From NCBI RefSeq assembly GCF_000003815.2, contig NC_049995.1, positions 15,492,664-15,556,663 of the forward strand: a DNA stretch of 64,000 nucleotides. The letters run 5' to 3'. Shown here piece by piece: positions 15,001 to 27,000 of the stretch; positions within the stretch are counted from its first letter, which is position 1, and every line of letters starts with the position of its first letter. Origin of the DNA: Branchiostoma floridae. Taxonomy: Eukaryota > Chordata > Leptocardii > Amphioxiformes > Branchiostomatidae. The notes below the pieces were generated by a model. The model saw only the letters and a list, made by a program, of their open reading frames with translations. It was not told the DNA's origin and ran no database searches. The position numbers were made by a program, and so were the translations under genes.

Positions 15001-18000
15001 CTTGTTGGTTAAAGCACTTTATTTTTATGTATGCAGATAGAGCTTAAAATTGTAACATAGACCCTCACCTATACACTTTGCACAGAACTTATCAATCAGT
15101 GCCACCCCTTCCGTGGGCATCATAGTGCATACTTCCGTAGCAGCCTCTAACAGTTGTTCTGGTATGGGATATACATTAAAGCGCCACTCGGCGATCCTGG
15201 TCAAATCTGCATCGTCCGTGACGTAATGATCGGTCAGCCGTATGGTGTAGTATCCCTCTGCCTGGAAATACAGAAAAGTGGAGTCGAATATGTTTAGAAA
15301 CAAGACTGGCAACATTTCTGCAAAAAGGCAGAATGTTTTCCCTCTAGCCTTGTGTCAAGCTACTTGCATGCAAAACTATACCAATAGGCTCGCCCCAAAG
15401 TAGTGTGTGCGAGTGAAAAAAAGAATTGGGGTTATGAATGGGGTATCTTCTTAGCCTGACGTGATAGCCAGTCCAGGTAGACAGCCCAGGTAGCCAGGCA
15501 TAGTGGACATCCCAGCCTTTTTTGTAAACCTTTTCTGCTAAGAGGAAGAAACATACGCCGGGAAAACTTAAAACCCTTAAACTGCCAAACCCTGATATAT
15601 CCGGCACACATATACATGCCCTGTGTGCTGCACCCGGATATATCCGGGATAGCGTATTCCCCTGAAGTAGTAGCTTTGCGCACACGTAGCACACGAATCC
15701 CGGAAATTAGGGACTTCGGTCTTGTTCGGGGGTTTCTTTTTGAAAGTCAGCGGACAACCCTGGCACTTATAGCATTTTAAAGGGCTGAAACTCTGGTAGT
15801 CTTTAAGGGTTAATAAGACAAGACCCATTGGATAAAAGTAGCCTCAAAGCCTTTTTCAAGCTAGAGGGGTGGTTGATTGTTGTCTTATAGACTCTGAGGC
15901 AGAAATCAACCCTCTCCTCTCACCGCTTGATACCTCTCAAACCAAAGCCAGGTTTAACGTACCCTTTTTGTTACCTGGGAATAGTGGGATATATTGATGG
16001 CATACCCGGGGATTCGAATCCAGCACCTCTGGGTTCTGGACAAAACCCACTGACAATCATGACAACACGGCCCCACTTAAGTACATACAAATGTTACTGA
16101 AGCAAGTATAAAATCAATTTTCGAGAATAGTTTCATCAGGTTGGTAGAATATAGGATATAGGCGGGCACGGTGGATTAAGGAGGCCATCTGGATAAGAAA
16201 GTCAACCCCAGTGATGAATCGGTACGAGGGGGGATACAAGCTAAGCCACATTTGGGATTGGGAAAGCGCCACCTATCGGCTACATATAGCGGTGAGAAGC
16301 AGAACTCCATTTAGAAGCTCTGACAAAGGTGTCTGAGAGACATCGAAAGGTAAGCTATGTAAGTTACTGGTTGTGTAAAAAGGATTCTCCTATATTTAAC
16401 TACCCCAGCGTTGAACTGCTCTACAGAAGCTACTAGTGGCCTCTATATCATTTATTTAGTTATTCATTTATTTATTAGGATTCTCCATATTCCATGACGA
16501 TGTATGGAGGGTATGGCGGAACAGCTGTCAATGAACACCTTTTCAAAGCCGCCATACATGCATGTTCGCACATGTCACAGCGGGGTTCTACCGCCCCTTA
16601 CGCGGTGACATACCCTTTCTTGTGGCTGATACGGTATGGAGGTTTGCCAGGCCTCCAACCGGGTGATTTGAAGTGAATCACCAACTCCAGACAGAAGGGT
16701 TTGCTCCATCTCACACCGCACCATCGCACGTGTGGGGGTTCTTTAACGTGCATAGGGTGTGACTCTCTCCATACACGGGACCTCCATTTAACGTCCTATC
16801 CGAGGGACGGGCCTAGCCGAAGCTAGGTACTCATTTTCACCTGTCTAGTGAGGAAAGCCGTGTAAAGTGCCTTTCCCAAGGGCACAAGATCGGTGACACG
16901 CAGCCGGATTCGAACACGCAACCTCTAGATCTCGCTTACAAGGCACAAATGCCGCCGCGGCGCCCTGTGATCCCACTATCATATCATATTCTAAATAATC
17001 ACGATCATAAGTAAGAAAACGGGGCAGTCTGCAACTAAGGCCAACACAACTTTCCCAGCTCACCCAAAACGTCCCGGCGACAACTCTAATCCGAGTGTCA
17101 TCACTTAAGTAGCTGTCGATGCCTGCAGTCCAGTCCTGGCCCTCAAACGCCGCTGGGAATTCCTCCAGGGTAAATTCTGTCGTTCCAAATATTTGAGATT
17201 CCGTGTACAGCTCTAAAGGTTCTGTTGATGCCGTCTTAGATGCATCGCAGTTCTCCTGGTGGCTAACGAGTTCACATCTGAGGGAAATAAGAGGTATTCA
17301 GTCTCTTTGGGCATGACTTTCCCATGGGCACGTTAATCGAACCCATTTTCATTTTGTTAAAACACTTTGTTTCCAACTATTTGGCTTTCAGACAGACAAG
17401 GACAACATGGCACTGGACTCAAGTTAGTACGTTATTTAGCAATGTCACATACAAAGTAAGGTAAGGTAAAAGTAATTTATTGTAGTATAAGGTAGGTAGT
17501 ACTTTTAGACAGTGTTACTCATTCAGTGTTACTCATTTTTACACTTGGGACCTCTAGGTTCCAAGCTCAACACTCTACTATTCTCCAACGCAGAGACATC
17601 CAAAGGCGCTAGCAAACCGCCTCGTCTGTACCCTGCTATCTCAACCATCACGATCAGTTCCTGTGGGCCACCACAAACCAGCTGTCAGCCAATCAGAGAA
17701 TAGGCCTTTCAGTTTTCAAAAGGGATCTCGCATATATAAGGGTAAGCTCATTAATATTTATCAGCAGGGCGGTCAGGAACTGATCGTGACAGTTGAGATA
17801 GCAGAGCACAAACAAGCAGCGGTTTGCTAGTGCCGTTGGATGTCCCTGCATAGGATAATGCACTCTACCAGGAACTGATGGTGACGGTTGAGATAGCAGA
17901 GCACAAACAAGCAGCGGTTTGCTACAGCCGTTGGATGTCCCTGCATAGGATAATGCACTGTACCCGTTACGCCAAAGACGACGCCACGTATGTATGATTC

Positions 18001-21000
18001 TACGCTATACAGACAAGAGATTCAAATGTGACATACCGTATATCCAGTTGCCCCAGTGAGTAGTTAGGCACGACATGAAGGACGGTATAACGGGTGACAG
18101 GAGGGAAGTCTCCGGCAGTGATCTCCACGGTGATGTTGGCGATGAGACCGAGAGGGCGATCGTCGGCCGGAGACTCAAACACCAGCACACCTGGATCCGA
18201 ACCCGCGACCTGAGATCCCAGTCTACGCTCCGATTCTGTAGGTTCTAAAGGCAGTACAGGAAATGCATTAGAAACGAGATACAACCAGGAAATGTAACAT
18301 TTGCAAGCAAATACACCTTGTTTACATTCATTACTGCACCATTACACATATTGTGGGTTCTTTAACGTACTCGAGGTGTGGCTCTCCATTTAATGTGCTA
18401 TCCGAAGGACGGCCCAAGCAGAAGATAGGTACTGTAAATGAAGAAACTTTCAGGGTGGTTTAATGTTCGCGGTTTTCGCGGTGGCGGCTTCACCGCGAAC
18501 TTAAAACCACCGTGAAAAGTCCTTTTTCCCGCTACCGCGAAATTAGATCCCTGCAAACTTATATGCATTTACAGTACTTATTTTCACCAGAGGAAAGTCA
18601 TGTAAAGTGCCTTTCCCATGGGCACATGATCGGTGACAAGGCAGGATTCGAACTCGAGACCTCTCGGTCCTGAGCCAAACAAACTGCCGCCGCACCACAC
18701 GTATATCTACCACCTCAGCTGAACTTCCATTGAACTTACCATCTTCTGTATAAACTTCCACCTCACAGAGAACTAAGTTGCGGAGGGAACCCGGAAGGAC
18801 AACCCCAACATATTGTGCCGTCACCCCGGTAACGGGGATGGTCTTTGACATTTGCGACAGGTCGTCGAAGTTAAAGTCTCCTCCATATCTGTCGTTCGCC
18901 TGGATGTCCGAGGAATTGCCGAGATGGAGGTTGAAAGGGTTGATATTGTCGGAACCGGGTACGGAATTCATGCGATTGTAGATGACAATACTGTGAATAA
19001 GCCAAAAAGCATTTAGTTAACTCAAGCAACTGGAGAAACCAGACTGATGCGCATGGCAGAAGAAAAGCGGATCCTGCGAAAAGAATTCTGCAACAGACCT
19101 GAGTCAGCTTACAGATGTGCCCTGTGTGACAGAGACTGTCATTCTCGTATAGGACTGTTTAGCCACAGTCAACGCTGTAGGGCTGACATCAATTAGGATT
19201 TTACCATGGTCAATATTGACCAAAGGAGGCCATATACATGTATAAAACTCAAGCAACTGGACAATATGATTTTGAAAATGGTTCTATGTTTCAGGTATCA
19301 TCCAATATCTTTTGTCAGTGACACTGACACTGGAACTTCATCGACGTAATACAGTAACAGTACAGTTACTGTAGTAATAGTGTCATCTTAATAAAGAAAC
19401 ACCCCTCACCCCACCCACCACTCCGTTACATGGAACTTTCAACAATCTTCTGTACCAGTACTACTAATGGACCGATCCCAAAGCCCCGCCCCCTGTTCGA
19501 TCATGTTCTATTTCGAACACGTCCGTCAAAAACAGCGCTTGTCGGACAGAACTGGCCGCCGTCGCTATTTAGCTGATAAAAACGACTGACTTCTGTTTAG
19601 CTTTTTTGGCCCTGAAATCCTCTCAGACCGGGCCGAAAAAAAAATATGCTGCCTTCTTTGTTGAAGGCTACATCCACTGGGTACAGTCGTTTGAGAAGGG
19701 GGTGGATATAGATGCGGTAAGGGCATTATAATTTCAGTCAAAGTGGAAGCGGTAGGAGCTTCATAGCGTAACCTTGCTGGCGGGCAGGAGTGCCCGGTTT
19801 CTGACCGTGCGGTCGATGCACGTGGAAACTAGGGTACATATATCTGTGACAGGGCTTCTACTGCGTTTGCTGCATGCATAAAAGCTGCATGTATGCTCAT
19901 GACAAAAACGAAATTAAGAACAAAGCAGCTCGGGCACTCGTGGAGAGGGAGCTTGTATTACACGCCAACTAATAGAAACCTTCTACAAAGTCTGCTAGTG
20001 CAGAGCCCCGTGTCTTATACATACCCTGCTTCACACGTCTATCCAGCCCACCAACAATGTAAAGCTATGCAGTGGCTCTCTCCCAAAACAACTATACTCG
20101 GTGGGTGTAGCCTTCAACAAAGCATAGCATAGCATTTTTCTTTGGCCATTTCTGTCCCACTGGGCGCTGTTCTTGACGTAGGTGTTCGGAATAGAATAGG
20201 GGTTCTTCCTGGTTCTATTTGTTCGATTTGGCATTCGATCAGGATCGGTCCATAAGTGTTACAAAACCGTATTTTTCTTACTGGACAGATCATATCACAT
20301 ATTATTATGTCATTATTCTCGTTATTCATTCCAGTTATCAAATCATTATTTGATATCATTTTATCATCATATTGTAACACATTGTATCATAAGACCATAT
20401 CATTAACATAATATTACATCATTGTATCCAGATCATATCATTTTATGCATGTCACCTCTTCATATGTATTATATCATTACTCCCATGATCATTTTAGTAT
20501 TATAATATCATACATCGTATCGTTTTATCATGTTATAACATATCAATCAAAATGGGTGACCTGAACTGGACCTGAATTTTCTGTGCTGGTACCCACCCCT
20601 ACACCTAACACAAAGAAGAAGAAGAAGAATCCCTGTATGGAAGGGTGCCCGGACTTCTGTATCTGTTATCTATATATAGCTGGTATAACCGCCCTTTGGC
20701 ATAACACACCAGCTTCGCATGCACGTGACGCAGCAGCAGCTGGTTATATTACACTGAACGATCCATCACACCTAACTTTTGCACATCTATCTGCAAATGT
20801 TCTTTAAAACTATCCAGAGAAGATGCCCCTACTGTACTTGGTAATAACAAATTCCACTCTACGATAGTTCTGGGAAACTATGAATTTTTGAACACATCAC
20901 ACTTACTTGCTGATTGTGTAAGGCCGAGCTAGATGTACCTGCCAAAAGGGGTTGGTTAGACCGTTGGAGGCATGGAAACCGTAGGGAAAGGATGAACTCA

Positions 21001-24000
21001 CAACTGTGAACGAAATCCCGTCCACAGCCTTTCCGGCATGATAAATACCATTGTGGAGAGGACTTGCCGTACAAGGCCGTCCTAGAGCTACGTTGGTTCC
21101 CAGGTAGTCTGTGGTAACGACAAAGAAAGGAGAAATTGTTGTGAATGATATCGTTTCTGCTCAATTATTTATATGTTGTATAATACAAATATATATACGT
21201 CAGTTCCTGTGGGCGTTGCCACAAACCAGCTGTTAGCCAATCAGACAATAGGCATTTCAGTTTTCAAAAGAGATCTTGCATATATAAGAGTAAGCTCATC
21301 AAATTTATAAGCAGGGCGATCAGGAACTGATGGTGACGGTTGAGATAGCAGAGTACAGACAAGAGGCGCTTTGCTGGCACCGTTGGATGTCTCTGCGTAG
21401 GTGAATGCTCTGAATAAAGGATGTACGAACCTGTGAGTCGATCGTACATGTGGCCGTGTGCTGAAGCTTGTTTCTCGACATCAGTGCAGACCCGAGACTT
21501 TATATAGCAGTTGGAGTTCATGGCGTTGTGCACGAAGGACAGACAGGTCGGGTCTGCGCAGCAAGCGGCCGCACAGAACTGGAGAGAAACGCCGGGGTGA
21601 AGCACAATCAGACCACCGCTGCATTGCGTACCGGGGAGGTGCCGAAACAAGAACAGTCCGCACTCTAGAACAAAATAAAGTTGAGATTGGCAAAACGTAC
21701 ATGTAGTGGACAACCTCAAGCCAATGGTAGTCATTGTGGTGGATCAGGGGTGGGCTGATTAAAGTTTCCGTATTAGACTTTCTTATTAACTGAGAGGAAC
21801 CAAACTAAGTTTCGTGTCTCTTAGAAAGATTTCGATGCGGGGCGGCGTCAAGGCACCAGTGCTCCCCACTTGAGTCTGTGTAGTTCTTCTGTGTAATAAA
21901 TGTGTGTACGCATCCAGGGGTGCTTAAGCATTTGCACGAATACAATGAAATTCGCACGAATCACTATGCAAAAACGCACGAATATTATGAAATTTGCACG
22001 AATCACTATGTGATTCACACGAACCTTATGAGATTTGGACGATCCTTATGCAAAAACGGCGGCCGGGAGGAGGCATGACTTTGAGCGTTTCTACCCGTGA
22101 TATTTATATTTCAAGGCATGGAATGGACATTTACCGTCGCAAAGATGTATTTGATAGCCTGTGAGCTACTGTTTTGCTTCATTTCGGCGTGTTACACGCG
22201 ACTTCACTTGGTTAAAGAATACAGCAGTAAATAAAGAAACAAAATTTGTACCTGGCATAGTCACCGTGGTCTCTACGTGTCTATACGTGAAGTTACTGGA
22301 TGGCACGAGTTCCTCGGGGTCATAGGTCAGACTGGCGGCGTCCACTTCGATGTTACCGGCGGGCCGGACCGTCCTGAGACTGCTGCCCAGACTGTACACT
22401 ACTGGCAACCTGCGGGAGGGCAAGGTGGGTTGTTGGAACCGTTAATTCCCTTCGCCAAGAAGGTCATATTTTCGGTTAAGGCCTCATGTTGTGTCCCTAT
22501 ATGTAGGTCAACAGCATATAACTCAAGAAGCTGTGTATGGATTTTAATGATATTTGGTATTTGAGTAGCGGTTGCAGAAAGGAAGGTCGTGTTCGAAAAT
22601 GGTTGGCGCATCCTTTTTCCGTCAGGACGGTAGCGGGCCGAATGTGTCCGTCCGCTTTTTTGTGAACAGCATAAGTCTAGAAGCCTTAACTGGATCCTGA
22701 TAACATTTGGTAGGTGGGTACGGGTCAGCAAAACGAAGGTCAAGTTCGATAATGGGCCTCCTAGCGGCTCCCTAAGGTACTGCAGCAGAACTTCCAATCT
22801 TGACATCTCGTTTATTCATCAAAAGTTCAAATCGACCTGTAGGTCACTTTTTAGGTAATGTGGGTGGTTTTGCGACTATTCACTTTCACCCGAGCTAGAA
22901 TGTTATATTTTCGGTGGCGTTTGTGTGTTTGTGTGTGGATGGACAGCATAACTTTCGGAGGTCTGGATGGATTGTCTTGATATTTAATATGTGGGAAGGT
23001 CTTCATGAGACCTCGAAAGGATTAGATTTTGGGCCCCCTAGCGGCTTGCTATAATAGGGGAGCTACAGTAACTGTCTTTGATATTTCGAGTTCTGGTTCC
23101 ATTATGCTTGTTCTACACCAGTGGCAGTATGTTGAAACAAGGGTTGTCTAAAGGCCCTGGGTTTCAATCACTTACTAAGGTCACGGCATTTTGACCTTGA
23201 AAAAGGCAAGGTGCCATTAAGGTAATGGATGCAGTCGTAGATTTTAAACCCTTACAGTCTGGACTTACGCAGCAGCCTGTACCAACTGGAAGATTCGTCT
23301 AATACGAAACAAACAAACTTGAAGGTAGACCCCACAAACCTGACAAACTCGATCCAAGTCTGTACGGTTGACACCGAGACATGGCCACTTTCGTTCACCT
23401 TCATGATGGCTTGCAGCTGCAAAGACAATCATATGAGGCCATGTTAATTTGATCAATATGTAGAGAACATCCCTGCACATATTAGAATAGAACCACTAGA
23501 AACAAAGAAAAACATCATTTTGATCCTGACGATAAAAACCGTGATCACTGGTACCTACGCTCGCTCCGCTCGCTTGCCGGCTTCGGGTACCTTCAGCTTC
23601 CGCAGTAACTCGCCACTAGAACATTCGGCACCCGCTCTGGTGATCCAAGTACTTCAATTGGGTCACACTTGGAAAACTAACCCGGCCAGTTCAGCACGGG
23701 CGATTCAACGACAATTCCTTGGCCTACGGCCTAACTAGATATATATCTGTGTAGGAGAATATTTTAGACATGCACCTGCACCATATGTACTCCCAGAGGC
23801 ATCGTCTTCGGTGGGATGGAGAGGTGAATGTTGTTCCGCGGTGCGCCATCTGGTAACAGCTCATCCATAGCTCCTCCTCCGCTGGTGAAGTTGTAGCCTC
23901 TCACCGTCCAAAACAGCTGCGACTGGTAAAATAAGTATCAATAATTTTCTAATGTGTTCAAAAATTCCCAGCACTATTGTAGAGTGGAATTTGTTATCAC

Positions 24001-27000
24001 CAAGTACAGTAGGGACATCTTGGATAGCTTTAAAGAACGCTTGCAGATAGATTGTGCAAAAGTTAGGTGTGATGGGTCGTTCAGTGTAATTTAACCAGCT
24101 ACTGCTAATGTGCCTGTAAAGCTAGTGTGTAATACACCGAAGGGCGGTTATACCAGCTACATGTATATGGATACAGATACAGACTATTAATTCATTATTC
24201 TATGTGTCACATACCTGATAAGCCTCCTCACACTCAAACGCCAGATCGCCGTGCAGCACGATAGTAGCGGTGCGATGCACTTGAAGGGGACTGTCACGAC
24301 TGCAGTGGAAACATGTTTGAACCCATTATAACGCATTAATCATTCAGGTATGGCATAAATGACACAGTATACATCAGGTGTAAAAGGTACCTTCGCAGTC
24401 CTTCGTGGATGTCAGCGGTGACGTAACAGCTCTGGCCGCCAGGGGGTGCTGATTCTCCTGCTGTGTCGCTGATGACGCATCCCGTGTTCAGGGCGGGGCA
24501 AGTCGACCCCTCAGCGCCGCCTGTATCCTCTGGATAACACAAAACTACCAATTAAAAAAACATGTTTGCTACCTCCATAAAAAAGGTTTATTTTTTGTGT
24601 GTCTGTCTGTGTTTCCGGATATTTGTGGTCAGCATAACTTTAAAACCTCTGGATGGATTGTAATGACATTTGGTATATATGTGGGTTGGTTTTTTTTTTA
24701 AAAAGAGGTTAAGGGAATTTTTGGGCCCCCTATTGTGTGACCTTGGTACTGCAGCTGAACTTCGTATCCTTTGGCTTGGACATGCTACGGTCTTATTTTC
24801 TTGGTGGCAGATAGCTTGTGATGTAAGGAATAAGTGCTGTAGGTTTGCCCCCCCCCCCCCTTTAGCAGCTTGTTAGGAAATGTTCAGTCTGAAATTCTGA
24901 ATACCGAGCACTTTTCAGTCAGCACCATGGTATCGCTGCATTTATTGGAAGTGCGATAAATAAAGACATGGACACAGTGGCGCTACACAGATAAAATCAA
25001 GCAACTTTTTTAAACAAATGTTAAGTACATCAAATGCGGAAATCATTAATAATTAAATCAAACCAGTAGAAGCAACGACATGATGTATAAAGCATGGTTG
25101 TAGCCAGCACCCGTCCTTCTGTCCTTTGACAGAATTTTGCAGCTGAGGACGGAAAAAAAATTTGCCCAATCTGTCCTCTGTAATGGACAAAATCGATATG
25201 TAGAGGTATAATAAAACTTGTGTAATTTTGTGTAATTTTCACCCAAACAGATGCCATTGAACAGCTTAATCTACCAGCAAAATTTACGCCTCAAAATGCA
25301 GGAAATAGCGTTTCAGAGGGATTAAAGAGGGGTTTCTAGATTTAAAAAATTTCTGGGTTTCAGAGGGTCTAGATTTTGAAAATTCCCCCTAGGAATGTCG
25401 CGCTGAAGGGGCTAGATAGGATCAAGGACTTTCTATCAGATTCAAAATCGAGGGGACGGAAAATGATTTCAGTCTGGCTACAACCCTCGTATAAAGTAAC
25501 AGAAATATGCCAATAAATACTGCCGACCCCCTACCAACAAACAGTCATATAATTGCCATTGTAGTTATTACAATGACAGTGTAAGTTAGAGCCCAGGGGA
25601 GCTAAATTAGTACCAAGGACAGGGTAGTCAGTACCAAGGACAGGGTACTTAAGGGAGGGTCTGCATGGGAGTCCTGACAACACCTTACGCTGAAGAAGAA
25701 CACCCTACGTAATAAGCTAAAACCAAGACAGTTACGTAAAATTTCCCTTCCTTAAACGCTTGGCAACTTGTGATGGGAGACATGTATTAAACTAACCATT
25801 AATCAGACCAGGAAAGTCAGCCCACCCAACAACAATCAACTAGTGATACTTCTAATCTAAAATGAATGCTATTGGGTTTGATTTCTTTTCTATATACAGT
25901 GGAGGATGAAATTCCCGACATTTTGCATGGGAGACAATTATGCATTGGGTGGTGCTAACAGGAAGACCATTTTTTGTAGTTCGGTACGATGTACAAACCT
26001 TGGAAAAATTTTGTTGACAATAACACATCATGCTCGCAAATCCTTGACTTCTGGCCCCAAACGTGTCGACTCATTTCAATGCATATAGTCAGTTAACACA
26101 TGATCCATCATCAGCCTTTATGCATATGGTTTCCCCTTCACTGCACTCTGTAGGTATCGCCAGACAAATTGTTGTGTATCTAGATCTGTATCCGATTCTG
26201 TACCTACACTATTAGTCAGTATAACTGGCCTTCGGCGTAACACACCAGCTTCGCACGCACGCAGCGTGGCAGCAGCTGGTTATATTAAACTGAACGATCC
26301 GTTACACCTAACTTTTCCACATCTATCGGCAAATGCTCAAAACTATCAAACGAAGATGCCCCTACTGTGCTTGGTGATAACAAATTCCACTCTACGATAG
26401 NNNNNNNNNNNNNNNNNNNNNNNNNNNNNNNNNNNNNNNNNNNNNNNNNNNNNNNNNNNNNNNNNNNNNNNNNNNNNNNNNNNNNNNNNNNNNNNNNNNN
26501 TAACGGATTCAGATGCAACTTGAGACATTATTATTGTCTCAAGTTGACACGATTTTTAGATCTGGGTACTATTTGTACATAATATGATGTTATGTACTCC
26601 TAAACCCTACTCAGACTGGCTTCCCTGGCTGGAATTGCAGCGCCTTACCCTAGGCATCCTCTGGCTGGATTTCCAGCGGCTTCCATTTGACTGCTACTCT
26701 GGCTGGAAATCCAGCGGCCCAGAGCAAGATCATTCTTTGGCTGGAATTCCAGCGGTCCTGTTCAACACTGCCTCCCTGGCTGGAAATCCAGCGGTCCTGT
26801 TCAACACTGCCTCCCTGGCTGTAAATCCAGCGGCCCTGTTCAACACTGCCTCCCTGGCTGTAAATCCAGCGGCACTGTTCAACACTGCCTCCCTGGCTGG
26901 ATTTCCAGCAGCACTGTTCAACACTGCCTCCCTGGCTCAACACTGCCTCCCTGGCTGGATTTCCAGCGGCACTGTTCAACACTGCCTCCCTGGCTCAACA

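Noticed and set aside
21458-21706. Plus-strand ORFs opposite exon 8
   Set aside because: Shadows of the PAN-like exon on the minus strand, which has cysteine pattern, splice sites and phase support.
26620-26760. CRISPR-like layout: short palindromic core with differing spacers
   Set aside because: Only three or four cores have distinct spacers, the rest have one repeated spacer, and the genome is animal with no cas genes.
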